A stretch of DNA of 64,000 bases from Fibrobacteria bacterium AD312 (GCA_001462345.1 LIUM01000004.1:1-64000); one strand, 5' to 3'. Shown: positions 17,686 to 27,226, counted from the first letter of the stretch. Notes: a model not told the origin generated them from the sequence alone. Program-made: numbers and translations.

Positions 17686-18759
17686 CTAAAATGTAAATGA
17701 AATGTCAAGACCAAGGAGAACATAAGGGCTATCATTTTCAGAGGTATAATCCTCCCCGAGAGGTACACCTAATCGAACAAAGCCTTCCATTGCTAATGGT
17801 TCTACAGGATTAAAATAAACTTTAGGACCAACAAAAAATTGTTCTAGACTAGCATCCTTATCCAAGGTCATGGCATGTAATTCTAGAGGAAGACCAAGGC
17901 TCCATTTAGGATTCAAGGCTATGCCTGGTTCTGCATAAATAAAAGCATATTCTGGAGCATCTATTGCCGTGGATTCCGCTTCATCATAAATTAAAGCATA
18001 ATAGCTTGACAATTTAACTGAAAAAGACTTTAATTGAATGGTTGGTTCAAAAGTAATGGCGTGGCTCCATTCTTCCGTTCCTTTCTTTAGACCGTTCTTA
18101 TAAACGCTATAGACAAGCTGTGCATTAAAACTCTCTCCAAAAACAAATTCATTCACTAATCCAGTTCTAATTTCATTTCCAATCATTCCTGTACGGTGGC
18201 TTTGAAAATTAAAATAGGGTCGGATTGTTTGCCCCATGAGATTGAGCGAGTAAGCAAGATGAAGCATATAGGTTTTAGAATCTTCTACACCAAAGCCAAG
18301 GCCAGCCGTAAAACTATCATAATCGAATTGAACACCACGTACATCATGATCTATCATACCAGCAGCATAATCTCCAGTGTCATCATAATCATAATAGCGA
18401 AACGCTCCTTCGGCATAAGAAAGATCACCTAAGGTAAGGGTCATTTTTTCATTAGGTGTAAAAATAATGGCGATCCCATCAAGTGCAGCTACTGGAGCCG
18501 TTCCGTCACCATCGGCACTAAAAGCGGCAGTGGCACTCCAAAATTTATCCCACTTAAAAGCAAATGATATATCAAGGGTACTTGCCAATGCATGCTCTAC
18601 TGTTTCTGAAGGTTCCATCACTTCGGCACGCGGGTCTACCTGTTTGTAGCTCCCGATCGCCGAAGCCTCCGCCTCCCCGCTGACTTCAAATGAAGCCGCA
18701 AAAGAAATTGAAAAAACACTGAGCAGCAGTGAAAGAAATAAATATGAGGCTCTCATCAA
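17686..18759 (-). CDS. Outer-membrane beta-barrel protein (paralog of 16422-17528)
   Basis: The 357-residue protein has a signal peptide (MMRASYLFLSLLLSVFSISF, Ala-x-Ala site near residue 22) and a strand-rich mature part ending in LGLDISFTF, a typical terminal barrel strand. The segment LTLGDLSYAEGAFRYYDYDD aligns with the neighbour's FGDLSYSAGSFNYYFWRD. The N-terminal region (SGEAEASAIGS) is acidic. It has its own terminator and a 276-bp upstream region shared with the divergent lolA-like gene. Substrate or role unknown. Confidence 0.75.
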   Translation of the reverse strand: MMRASYLFLSLLLSVFSISFAASFEVSGEAEASAIGSYKQVDPRAEVMEPSETVEHALASTLDISFAFKWDKFWSATAAFSADGDGTAPVAALDGIAIIFTPNEKMTLTLGDLSYAEGAFRYYDYDDTGDYAAGMIDHDVRGVQFDYDSFTAGLGFGVEDSKTYMLHLAYSLNLMGQTIRPYFNFQSHRTGMIGNEIRTGLVNEFVFGESFNAQLVYSVYKNGLKKGTEEWSHAITFEPTIQLKSFSVKLSSYYALIYDEAESTAIDAPEYAFIYAEPGIALNPKWSLGLPLELHAMTLDKDASLEQFFVGPKVYFNPVEPLAMEGFVRLGVPLGEDYTSENDSPYVLLGLDISFTF

Positions 18760-19035
18760 AACTCCTTGGTTAAAAAGATGAAACCTATAACACTAAAGCA
18801 AAAGTGATGCCAAAGGAGTTTGTTTAAAAAAACTCAAGAAAAAAGGATTGTTAAAATGACATTGTGACTGACAAAAAAGGCGAGTTTGAATCAATTTATC
18901 CGTATCTAAACAGAAGTGATGGTTAAAAAAATGAAATGGAGTCTCAAAATATTGTAATAAAGCGGGTTATCTTATTTTTGAATAAGGTGGATTTTGTAAA
19001 TTGTAAACTGAATTTGTAAATATTGAAGGTGTTTA

Positions 19036-19677
19036 ATGCGTTATTTTAAAAATTCTGTTTTTTTGCTTTTATGCTTTTTATTTGTTGGAGTGATGCCTTT
19101 ATATGCATCCAGTGCGGATGATGTTTTACAAAAATCAAAATCTTGGTTTAATACGGGATCCTCTTGGGCGTTAGATTTTCAAGTCAAGATTTTCCCAGCG
19201 GGTTCGCCTGATGTTTCAGAACAGAAGGGGAGTTTACTTGTTGGAGAAAAAAACAGATTCCGCTTAAGTGTGCCTGGTATTACTTTTTTTAGTGATGGGG
19301 TTTCTTTATGGCAATGGAATATCGAGCAAAAGCAAGTGCTAATTAAGGCCATCGAAGATTTATCTAGTACTTTACACCCATCAGAGCTCTTATTTAAATA
19401 CTTAAATTGTCAGGCAATCTCTGTTCGAGAAGATCAATGGAATAAAAAGAAAGTTTTTGTTCTAACTTTAGACCCTGCTAAATATGGTGATCAGTTTAAG
19501 GCGATGGAAGTTTGGCTTTCGGCAAAAGATTATTCTCCAGTACGTCTTTTCACAGTAGATCATATGGATAATCTTTCCCAGTATGAAATCTCCAATTTGA
19601 AAGTGGTAAAAAAGACAACCCTTGCTGATTTTACTTTTAAAAGTTCAAAAGATATCGATGAAGTCGATATGAGATAA
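19036..19677 (+). CDS. LolA-like periplasmic lipoprotein carrier
   Basis: The 213-residue protein with a signal peptide (~24 residues) has the LolA plan: a 'concave barrel' of repeated strands with FQVKIFPAG, QKGSLLVGEKNRFRLSVPG, SDGVSLWQWN and a C-terminal LKVVKKTTLADFTF. LolA ferries lipoproteins from the inner to the outer membrane. No LolB is visible nearby. It is the first gene of a run ending in recF: 16 nt to the next gene, then ATGA-type overlaps. Confidence 0.85.
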   Translation: MRYFKNSVFLLLCFLFVGVMPLYASSADDVLQKSKSWFNTGSSWALDFQVKIFPAGSPDVSEQKGSLLVGEKNRFRLSVPGITFFSDGVSLWQWNIEQKQVLIKAIEDLSSTLHPSELLFKYLNCQAISVREDQWNKKKVFVLTLDPAKYGDQFKAMEVWLSAKDYSPVRLFTVDHMDNLSQYEISNLKVVKKTTLADFTFKSSKDIDEVDMR

Positions 19678-19693
19678 AGGGATTAGGTCTTTT

Positions 19694-21274
19694 ATGTTAA
19701 AAAAAATAAGTGTTCTCTTTTTTTGTGCTATTTCTGTTTTTGCAGCAGAATCTTTAGTTAGTAATTTTACTTTTGCAGTAGCAACGGGGCCTTCGACTGG
19801 AACTCTTTGGGTTCTTTCTCGTGGAGATGCAGGGAGTGGGGTGACTCTTGTGACTTTGGCTCTTGGAGAGTCTCAGGTCAATGTGATTTCAATGAAGTCT
19901 GATTTTTTTGATCAAGAAAAGACAGCTGTTCATGACGGTGTTTTTTCTGATGTGACTGGAGAAACTCGTCGAACCCCTTTTCTATATACAGAAAAACTTG
20001 GTTTTGTTGTTCCGATGTTAGGTTTAGATTCTGTGGAAAGTTTTAGACAACCAGAAGGTTTTTATTCTGTAAAAACATCTCGAATTTTAGAAACTCCTTT
20101 AGATGAACCCATTGTAGAATTGGATTCTGCTTATTCTAGCCCTATGGCAAAAAGCATTGGGGCTTTTGCTTATGATACAAGTACCTCTGTTCTTTGGTTT
20201 TCAAGAGGCATTTTAGGTATAGAAAGTTATGACGTCTCTGGTTCTATAAGTGATCCTAAAATTTCCAACTTTGTATTAGATGCTAAAGACGGTTCTTTAG
20301 ACACGTTAAATCGAAATAAGAAAATCAATGCCAGTGAAAACCCACCTATTTTTGGGCTCTCACTTCATCCAGAAACTTCAATGCTTTGGCTTGCTACAGA
20401 GAAAGGCTTGTACCATCAAACTGCCAATCGATCTTTTGAAAAAGTAGAGGCATTAAAAGATTCTCGAGTTACAGGCGTTTGGATTGGTGGCACTCCAATA
20501 CAGATTATCGCAGAAACGTCTGCTCGAGAAGAGTCTGTTACTAAAAGCAAATTGTGGCGTTCTTGGAATGGTTCCGATTTTAAAGAAGTTGTTTTTAGAG
20601 ACACTTTAGGCAAAATTCAAAAGGATGTCTACGATAAGGCCGATTATAGTGTCAGTAATGTGGCTTTCATTCGAAACAAAGCCTTTTTAGCCGTACAAAC
20701 AATAGAAGGCTCTATTAGTGGATTAGTAAAGCTTGATTCTATCGGTGCTATTCCATGGAATCATACTAGGCAATGGTTATATGATGTGGAAGCAGGCGTT
20801 TTAAATAAAAACACAATATTAACTTCGGTGGCGGCGATCCCTTTAACAGACGATATTATGGGCCTTGCCGTTTCTTCTTATGGAAGTGGAATTTCAGTTT
20901 CTGCAGATTCAGGCCAAACATGGTCTCATATTTTAAATCAAACTGCGGTTAAAGATAATCTAGGTACTATACGAATGATACCTTCTGTGACTGTCGCTCA
21001 CGGAGAATCTATGGTCGCTTATAAATTGGGACAAAGATCAAAGGTTACAATTGAAGTTTTTAGTTATGATATGCGTCGAGTAAGAACGATTGTTAAAGAT
21101 GTGGTTCGAGAAGAAAATGCGGTACGCAGCTCCAAGGCGACAGAAGATTTTTGGGATGGACTAGATGACCATGGAAGGCCTTGTGCTATGGGCGTTTATT
21201 ACGTTCGAGTGAAAGATAACCATGGACATGTAGGCTGGGGAAAAGTGATGACACTTGGAGGGAATAGAAAATGA
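19694..21274 (+). CDS. Secreted beta-propeller-like protein with FlgD-like C-terminal domain
   Basis: The 526-residue protein has a signal peptide (~18 residues). Residues ~20-430 contain repeated units with LWxxxxxGl-type patterns (TGTLWVLSRGDAG, TSVLWFSRGILG, TSMLWLATEKGLY, GSGISVSADSGQTWSH), suggesting a beta-propeller. The C-terminal ~85 residues form a FlgD-like Ig domain (EVFSYDMRRVRTIV ... WDGLDDHGRPCAMGVYYVRV), a domain type common at the C-terminus of FCB-group secreted proteins. It ends by ATGA overlap with the PorV-like gene. It may be a surface or type IX-secreted protein; this is inference. Confidence 0.7.
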   Translation: MLKKISVLFFCAISVFAAESLVSNFTFAVATGPSTGTLWVLSRGDAGSGVTLVTLALGESQVNVISMKSDFFDQEKTAVHDGVFSDVTGETRRTPFLYTEKLGFVVPMLGLDSVESFRQPEGFYSVKTSRILETPLDEPIVELDSAYSSPMAKSIGAFAYDTSTSVLWFSRGILGIESYDVSGSISDPKISNFVLDAKDGSLDTLNRNKKINASENPPIFGLSLHPETSMLWLATEKGLYHQTANRSFEKVEALKDSRVTGVWIGGTPIQIIAETSAREESVTKSKLWRSWNGSDFKEVVFRDTLGKIQKDVYDKADYSVSNVAFIRNKAFLAVQTIEGSISGLVKLDSIGAIPWNHTRQWLYDVEAGVLNKNTILTSVAAIPLTDDIMGLAVSSYGSGISVSADSGQTWSHILNQTAVKDNLGTIRMIPSVTVAHGESMVAYKLGQRSKVTIEVFSYDMRRVRTIVKDVVREENAVRSSKATEDFWDGLDDHGRPCAMGVYYVRVKDNHGHVGWGKVMTLGGNRK

Positions 21275-22293
21275 AAAAAATAGCCCTCTTATGTTCTTTA
21301 CTAGTTGCTTTTGGCTATGCAGATAAAAAAGCCATGTTAGGTAGTTTTGATGGTTTTGTTGAGCGAATGGGCGCGAGTGCTCATGAGTTAGGTCGCGGCA
21401 ATACAGGCTCTGCGGATACCTCTGCTCAACCTGGCGCCTATTGGAACCCCGCACTATTAAGTTTTAGAACGCAATTAACATATAACTTGCATGCAGAACA
21501 AAGAAGTTTAGATCGTACTGGTGGCTCTATAGGAGTGGAAGGTCGAGTGGGCAAGCGCATGGGAGTTGGTTTTGCAATGCTCTATCGAGGCGATCATGCG
21601 TTTGATGTGGTGAATGATGATGATGAAACTCTTGGAGAGGCTTCGCCTTATTTTTCGATAATGTATCTTGGTTTTGCTTACCGGTTATCTCGTCGAGATG
21701 GCTTAGGTATTTCTTTTTCTATGAGTTATGATAACCTAGATATTTCAGAATATTATGATGATATTAGTTTAGTGGATGGCTATCAAAGTCCAGTGAGTTT
21801 TAATTTAGGTTGGGTGCGGCAGTGGAACGAAAAATGGTCCACTTCTGTTGTCATTCGAAACTTAAGTTTTAGTAAAAATTTATCTGCGGTTTGGACACGT
21901 AATCCAAGTACAGATAACTCCGTGATATCCACAGAAGGGGTGCGCCCTAAAGTATTACAAATAGGTGTGGGGTATCGGAATACTCTTTTTGGTAAACCGA
22001 TTTCTGCTTGGATGGAGGCTTTAGATTACCAAATTGCCGATACCCTTTTAGCTTTTGATCCTGATCGTCATGTTTGGACAGGGCGCGTGGGTTTTGAGTA
22101 TGAAGTGATTCCTAATGGTTCTGTAAGTTTAGGAATGAATGATCTTAATTTTTCATTTGGTCTAGGGTATCAATTCAATATACGGATAGGTAAAAAACGT
22201 TGGCCTTTTGATGTGAGCTATGCCTTGCTATATGAATCAGAGGCTAATTTATGGAATCCGTTGAGTTTTGGGGTACGAGGGTGGATTCCTTGA
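21271..22293 (+). CDS. PorV/PorQ-like outer-membrane barrel protein
   Basis: The 340-residue protein has a short signal peptide, then the characteristic N-terminus of PorV/UPF0164 barrels: MGASAHELGRGNTGSAD followed by GAYWNPALLS. The remainder is strand-rich and ends in LSFGVRGWIP. PorV-type proteins are outer-membrane parts of type IX secretion or related transport in FCB bacteria; here the family call rests on the N-terminal pattern. A strong GGAGGG precedes the start, which overlaps the FlgD-like gene. The recF start overlaps its end. Confidence 0.7.
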   Translation: MKKIALLCSLLVAFGYADKKAMLGSFDGFVERMGASAHELGRGNTGSADTSAQPGAYWNPALLSFRTQLTYNLHAEQRSLDRTGGSIGVEGRVGKRMGVGFAMLYRGDHAFDVVNDDDETLGEASPYFSIMYLGFAYRLSRRDGLGISFSMSYDNLDISEYYDDISLVDGYQSPVSFNLGWVRQWNEKWSTSVVIRNLSFSKNLSAVWTRNPSTDNSVISTEGVRPKVLQIGVGYRNTLFGKPISAWMEALDYQIADTLLAFDPDRHVWTGRVGFEYEVIPNGSVSLGMNDLNFSFGLGYQFNIRIGKKRWPFDVSYALLYESEANLWNPLSFGVRGWIP

Positions 22294-23366
22294 TCAAATC
22301 GATTCACATTACTTCGGTTAGAAATATTAAAGCCTTGGATGTTTCTTTTCAGCCTGGCATAACCGTGGTGAGTGGAAAAAATGGATGTGGAAAAACAAGT
22401 CTTTTAGAAGCAATTTATGTATTGTGCCATGGGTATTCTTTTAGAACTAGAGAATTAAAAGAATTAGTTTCTTGGGATTCAAAAGAACTTTTGGTACGAG
22501 CTTCTTTCTTAGGCGAACGAGAGTCTATTCGGGCTCTTCGTGTGGATTCGGCAAGTGGCGTTTTAGCAAAGAAAGATTCCGTAGAATCTAAATCGGCGAG
22601 TCTTTTTTTTGGTGAAATTCCAGCGATTGTCATGCAACCTTGTGATATCTCTTTAGTCCGTGGCGGGCCAGAAGAACGTCGTCGTTGGATGGATGAAATG
22701 CTCTGTATTCGCTCCTCATTAAATACAGATATTTTAAGACGTTATAAACGAATCTTATTACAGCGAAATCAATGGCTCAAGCAAAATCGCGCTGGTTCTC
22801 CAGTTGGTGGAGAAACTTTATTTTCTGTTTTAACAGAACAATTTATTGAACTTGCTATAAAAATATGGCAAGCTCGTCTTGATCTTGTCGCTGAAATCGG
22901 GGGAATCACTTCGGATTATTACAAGCATTTGGCCGCTGGAGCAGATACTATTTCTGTATCGTATCGAAGTGCTGTTACTAAAGAAAAAGAATCTTTGAAT
23001 CTTGAAAATGATTTTAGAAACGCCTTAGAATCATTAGATGACGCTGAACGCCTTCAGGGAGTCACTCTCATTGGCCCTCATAAAGATGATTTTATTTTAT
23101 GGTCTTCTGGTTATGAACTCAGGTCTGTTGGTTCGCAAGGGCAATGCCGTTCTGCCGCTATTTCTATGCGATTTGCCGCATTAGATTTAGCGTGTAAAAA
23201 TAAATGCCCATCGATTCTATTGTTAGATGATGTTTTTGCAGAACTAGATGAGTATCGTCGTAGAGCAGTGGCAGACTTGATTCGAGAAAAACATGCCCAA
23301 GTCTTTATAGCCACCCCGCGCCTTCAGGATATTCCTTTTTCACCAGATGCTCAAATAGAAATGTAA
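22290..23366 (+). CDS. recF: DNA recombination/repair ATPase RecF
   Basis: RecF loads RecA at single-strand gaps with RecO and RecR. The protein shows Walker A VVSGKNGCGKTSLLEAIY, the family segment IVMQPCDISLVRGGPEERRRWMD, LIGPHKDDF, the signature-type SQGQCRS and Walker B SILLLDDVFAELDEYRR. TTG at 22290 is chosen: GAGGG lies 8 nt upstream, and the resulting N-terminus (L/M)IKSIHITSVRN fits RecF. GTG at 22281 is the alternative. The start overlaps the stop of the PorV-like gene. dnaA and dnaN are not adjacent here. Confidence 0.95.
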   Translation: MIKSIHITSVRNIKALDVSFQPGITVVSGKNGCGKTSLLEAIYVLCHGYSFRTRELKELVSWDSKELLVRASFLGERESIRALRVDSASGVLAKKDSVESKSASLFFGEIPAIVMQPCDISLVRGGPEERRRWMDEMLCIRSSLNTDILRRYKRILLQRNQWLKQNRAGSPVGGETLFSVLTEQFIELAIKIWQARLDLVAEIGGITSDYYKHLAAGADTISVSYRSAVTKEKESLNLENDFRNALESLDDAERLQGVTLIGPHKDDFILWSSGYELRSVGSQGQCRSAAISMRFAALDLACKNKCPSILLLDDVFAELDEYRRRAVADLIREKHAQVFIATPRLQDIPFSPDAQIEM

Positions 23367-23377
23367 TATCAAGCGAA

Positions 23378-24823
23378 TCAAATACTATTTTTTTTCTCGA
23401 GAAGCTTTCTTGCTTGGGCAGCGATAATATCTTTATCATTCAGTTCAAGAACTTTTTGAAGTCGAGTAGCGCCTTCCTCTGCATTTAAGTCATAGCAAAT
23501 ACGAATTTCTCCAATAAGAAATAAGGCTTTTCTTGCCATAGAAGGGGTTTTCTCGATAGAAAGACATTTTTCTAAAAAGAGAAGAGCGACTTCGGGCATG
23601 TTTTTGTTGTATGCCGCCACGCCCCATTCTAACCATTGAGTACTAAGTATTTCAATAAATAAAGAGGGGTTCACCATCTCTTTGGCGGTTGAATTTAGAA
23701 GGTTCGCATCAATAGGGTATTCTTGTAAAAGTGCTTGCATGCCATCGCTGAGTAATTGAGCTCCAGTGCCAAATTCGCCACGCCTTGAAGCAGAAAGCCC
23801 ATTCGTTAGATTTTCACGAGTTTTATTCTTTTTTAAAACATAAGGGTCTACTTTATTACGGCGCTTCTCTTCTAAAATATCACTTCTTAATTCATCCAGA
23901 GTTTTTTGTCGATAAGGCATTTTTAGCCCAAGCAAAAGACCAATCCCAAAGAAGAAGAGCGATAAAATAGAAACGGCACCATAAATCCCTGGATTAATAA
24001 ACCAATTGATCATGATATCCGTCATTAAAAGGAGGCCAGAGATAATCACCACCACTTTGGAAATTTCATTCTTCGTTTTTCCCATAGAAGTCGCGCCTAA
24101 AAGAGTCGCAAGACCAAGGCTTAGTCCTTTAAATAAATCACTTTCATAGGAGGCAAAGAAACTCGTGGAAGAGAGAAGGTAAACGGAAAAACCACCAAGA
24201 ATATTTCCTGCAATAAAAACGCCTAATGTTTTTAATACACCCCATCTTTTTTCTAGATGATAACTAACAAAGGCAAAAATGATGAAGAATGATATCAAAG
24301 AAAATAGGCCAGGTAATAATATCCAGCAAAACAGAAGATTTCCAAAATTTTCTTCAGCAGGGATAAAGGGAATCGTATATTGCCATAGATTTTGAGTGTA
24401 GGCTTCGACCCATTTTTTTAATTCGGATTCATACAATTTAGCGTCTGGGACAATCCCTTGATTCACGTAAGTTAGATTTCCACCAGTTTCCCACCAGCTT
24501 CTAAAATCCTGTTTCATTTTTGCAATGCGCTTTTCAGGAATCAACGTAGGATTCTTTTCTAGAAAACTAGTTCTGTAATTTTCAAGCTCTTCTTGATACA
24601 GCTGTTCTGTTGGTTCTAGGCCAACGCTTCTAAACTTTTCAGCTCCTTCACTTTCCCAGTATTTTGAAAAAATGGATTCGATTTTACGTTCGCGTTGGTA
24701 TTCAGCAAGATAAGGTTCACTCCATAAAACAAGATTAAAGATACAGAGTGAAAGTGCAAACAAAAACAAAATCCATTGGGATTTTGAAAGCTTTCTTAGT
24801 AAGGTTAAAAAAAATTTACTCAT
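23378..24823 (-). CDS. Rhomboid-like membrane protein, probably catalytically inactive, with TPR-like tail
   Basis: The 481-residue protein has one N-terminal membrane segment (~18-38), a ~120-residue charged extramembrane loop, a cluster of about six membrane segments (~160-310) and a soluble helical tail (~330-481) with TPR-like repeats (EVALLFLEKCLSIEK). The membrane core resembles rhomboids: LEKRWGVLKTLGVFIAGNILGG matches the rhomboid LERR-G-x3-L loop. The catalytic GxSG is GLSL (then GLATLLGA), and no His is present in the last core helix (GAVSILSLFFFGIGLLLG). I infer a pseudoprotease or scaffolding protein. Confidence 0.6.
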   Translation of the reverse strand: MSKFFLTLLRKLSKSQWILFLFALSLCIFNLVLWSEPYLAEYQRERKIESIFSKYWESEGAEKFRSVGLEPTEQLYQEELENYRTSFLEKNPTLIPEKRIAKMKQDFRSWWETGGNLTYVNQGIVPDAKLYESELKKWVEAYTQNLWQYTIPFIPAEENFGNLLFCWILLPGLFSLISFFIIFAFVSYHLEKRWGVLKTLGVFIAGNILGGFSVYLLSSTSFFASYESDLFKGLSLGLATLLGATSMGKTKNEISKVVVIISGLLLMTDIMINWFINPGIYGAVSILSLFFFGIGLLLGLKMPYRQKTLDELRSDILEEKRRNKVDPYVLKKNKTRENLTNGLSASRRGEFGTGAQLLSDGMQALLQEYPIDANLLNSTAKEMVNPSLFIEILSTQWLEWGVAAYNKNMPEVALLFLEKCLSIEKTPSMARKALFLIGEIRICYDLNAEEGATRLQKVLELNDKDIIAAQARKLLEKKNSI

Positions 24824-24913
24824 GAAATGAATATATTTTAAAAAAGAAAATAAAATCCTTATTTTTTTCTCACGAATAAAAAGTGTAAGCTATGATATAT
24901 TAAAGGAATTTTC

Positions 24914-26017
24914 TTAGTGATTCCCGTGGTACTCACGCAACTGATTCCATAAGAAATCAGTATTGACATCACGATACCCTAAAGAATTCACTTTTTCTCT
25001 AAGCTTGTGAGCGATGTTAAAAAGATTTTCACTCTTTTGCATGCGTTCATAACTATCAAAGATAGTGAGATCATTAATCCATTTTGTAATTTCAGGAAAT
25101 TTAGGGTGAGAGAATATATTCTCTTTTTCATGTTGCATATACTCTAAATAGCGTTCTGTAATTTGATATTGATCTTCAATAAAAATATCCATGGCTTTTG
25201 GAAAAAGATTTTTTCCAGTGAGATATTCGTGCAAGATGATACCAAAACTAAAGTAATCCACCGAAGGAGAAAGATTTTCGCCCATGACCGCTTGTTCAGG
25301 TGCACTATAGCATGGCGTTAGCTGCCCGCCATATTCAGTGACGCTTTCACGGAGTTTGGCTTGTGCATAACCAAAATCACAAATCAAAATTTTATGGTTA
25401 TTGATATGATCTGGGTTTAAGCAAAGTAAAAGATTTTTAGGTTTTAAATCTTTATGAATGATTTGATAATAATGCAATTGACTAATGGAATTAGCAAGAT
25501 AGGCAATTTGAGCAATTCGAGAAATGAGTTCTTCTTCCGTTAGCTTTTCTTTAAAGGTCTGATCTAAAGAACAACCCTTAATGAATTCCATTTTAAGATA
25601 GGGATGACGACCTGCAAGGCCACCACCAAAACTTTGAACAACGCCTTCAATGTTTGTGGCGCGAATAAGGTTATTAATACGGATTTCATCTTGGAATGCA
25701 CTCATCAGCATATTCAATCGATGTAAACGATTTTTACCTGGTGGAGTCCAGTACTTACATATTTTTACAACAATTTCGCGTTTACCATAGCTTGTTTTAT
25801 CATTAGGGCGTTCTATCCAATAATCGGCTCTATATAAATCATTAGTCCCTTCCAGTGTTAAGGGTTCTATTAATTTAATTTGCTCCACTGCCCCACTATG
25901 AAGATACTCAGGATTCTGATCAAACCAGCGTTGATATTCTGCCATAGTATAATGTTCGCGTAGCGCTAAGTTACGTGAAACTCGATCTAGAAATTCTGCT
26001 AAATAATTTTTTATCAC
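24914..26017 (-). CDS. Serine/threonine protein kinase (Hanks type)
   Basis: The 367-residue cytoplasmic protein contains a full set of kinase motifs: Lys85 in IVVKICK, Glu111 in the C-helix, the catalytic loop HKDLKPKN (Asp190, Asn195), DFG at 214-216 and APE at 239-241. The activation loop TEYGGQLTPCYSAPE offers Thr/Ser sites. HKD in place of HRD means it is not of the RD subclass. No transmembrane segment or sensor domain follows; the C-terminal ~80 residues are helical. The start is GTG. It lies 90 bp upstream of the rhomboid-like gene on the same strand, so they could be one transcript. Confidence 0.9.
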   Translation of the reverse strand: MIKNYLAEFLDRVSRNLALREHYTMAEYQRWFDQNPEYLHSGAVEQIKLIEPLTLEGTNDLYRADYWIERPNDKTSYGKREIVVKICKYWTPPGKNRLHRLNMLMSAFQDEIRINNLIRATNIEGVVQSFGGGLAGRHPYLKMEFIKGCSLDQTFKEKLTEEELISRIAQIAYLANSISQLHYYQIIHKDLKPKNLLLCLNPDHINNHKILICDFGYAQAKLRESVTEYGGQLTPCYSAPEQAVMGENLSPSVDYFSFGIILHEYLTGKNLFPKAMDIFIEDQYQITERYLEYMQHEKENIFSHPKFPEITKWINDLTIFDSYERMQKSENLFNIAHKLREKVNSLGYRDVNTDFLWNQLREYHGNH

Positions 26018-26225
26018 GGTGTAAATGTAGCATTAAAATGAAAGAAGAAGAAGAAGGGATGGATATTATTAAAATTATTTCAAAAGATAACCTTACTATT
26101 ATCTTACATAAAGTGTTTGTATTTAACGAATTAAAGTCATTTAAATAAAAGTACTCTTGCGTATAGCGCAGAAGAGCCTACAAGTGCGAAAGTGCCATGT
26201 TTTCGGATGTTTTTAAATGAGGGCA

Positions 26226-26260
26226 TAAAAAAAGCGACAGAGATTTTCTTTGTCGCTTTT
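26226..26260 (-). terminator. Rho-independent terminator after the LOG-family gene
   Basis: On the minus strand, AAAAGCGACAAAGA pairs with TCTCTGTCGCTTTT around an AAA loop and is followed by further T residues. The stem is long, with one G-U pair. Confidence 0.85.
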
Positions 26261-26292
26261 AAAAAAGGGTGAAAGAATTTTTGCTTAAAAAA

Positions 26293-27132
26293 TCAATCCT
26301 TTTTTACTCCGTCTTGTTTTTCAAGAATCGAAGTAATATAATCATAGGCCTCATCTACAGAATCACAGAATTTAAATAAAGACAGGTCTTCTTTATTAAT
26401 CATTCCTGTTTCCACGAGATAATCCCAATTCACTAACTTTTTCCAGAATTTTGTTCCAAAAATGACAACGGGCATTTTTTGAGCATATTTCTGCGTTTGA
26501 ATTAAAGTGAGTATCTCAAATAATTCGTCCAAGGTACCAAAGCCACCAGGAAAAGCAACTAACGCTCTTGCTAAATTCAAAAACCAATATTTTCTAATAA
26601 AGAAATAGCGGAATTGTAAATTAAGACAATCTGTGATATAAGGATTAGAATGCTGTTCAAATGGTAATTTAATGTTTAGACCAATGGAAGGTGTTCCCAT
26701 GTCATCTGCACCTCGATTTCCTGCTTCCATAATGCCAGGCCCGCCTCCAGTACAAATAGCATAGCTTTCGTGACGAGGGTGGTTCATCCATTTACCAAGT
26801 CTTTTGGCTAGTTCTCTTGCAAGATCATAGTATTCAGCCACATTTTCTAATCTTTTTAAGTTGGCTAATTTTACAGGGTCTTTTGTTTTTTTTCTTTGCT
26901 TTTGAATTTCTGCCATAGACAACGTTCTTGCAGATCCAAAAAATATAATAGTGTTTTTAATCTTTTCTTCTTGAAAAGTGACTCCAGGAGCAATAAATTC
27001 AGAGAGCATTCGTACTTGGCGACCTGCAGTACTTTCTAAAAAGTTTTTGTCATAATAAGAAATAAGAGGCTCTTGTCTACTGACTACTGCTTTTTTGGTC
27101 GTTTTCACAGGGGTTGTTTTTGCTTTTTTCAT
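26293..27132 (-). CDS. LOG-family (TIGR00730-like) nucleoside 5'-monophosphate phosphoribohydrolase
   Basis: The 279-residue protein has a Rossmann-like fold with the two family motifs GGGPGIMEA (129-137) and PGGFGTLDE (195-203). Family members release the base from nucleoside 5'-monophosphates, sometimes cytokinin-type; many were misannotated as lysine decarboxylases. The N-terminus has a Lys/Thr-rich ~20-residue extension. The start is preceded by AAAGGA. A terminator follows, and the gene is divergent from a small conserved gene. The exact substrate cannot be read from sequence. Confidence 0.88.
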   Translation of the reverse strand: MKKAKTTPVKTTKKAVVSRQEPLISYYDKNFLESTAGRQVRMLSEFIAPGVTFQEEKIKNTIIFFGSARTLSMAEIQKQRKKTKDPVKLANLKRLENVAEYYDLARELAKRLGKWMNHPRHESYAICTGGGPGIMEAGNRGADDMGTPSIGLNIKLPFEQHSNPYITDCLNLQFRYFFIRKYWFLNLARALVAFPGGFGTLDELFEILTLIQTQKYAQKMPVVIFGTKFWKKLVNWDYLVETGMINKEDLSLFKFCDSVDEAYDYITSILEKQDGVKKD

Positions 27133-27171
27133 ATAAAATCCTTTTTCATTAGACTAAATATAAGGTTTTTT

Positions 27172-27208
27172 ATAAAAAAAGCTCATTTTCCTATTTTGAA
27201 AATGAAAA
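27172..27208. repeat. Inverted repeat in a divergent promoter region
   Basis: TCATTTTC and GAAAATGA are separated by 7 nt and flanked by A-runs, midway between two divergent genes. It could be an operator or a leader hairpin of the LOG-family gene. On the minus strand it is followed by a T-run after two bases. Confidence 0.3.
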
Positions 27209-27226
27209 AAACTTTATATTTACATC

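Noticed and set aside
26038-26148. 36-codon open frame (MKEEEEGMDIIKIIS...) in the gap upstream of the kinase gene
   Set aside because: No ribosome-binding site at a workable distance and a composition typical of AT-rich non-coding DNA. It lies on the strand opposite to its flanking genes.
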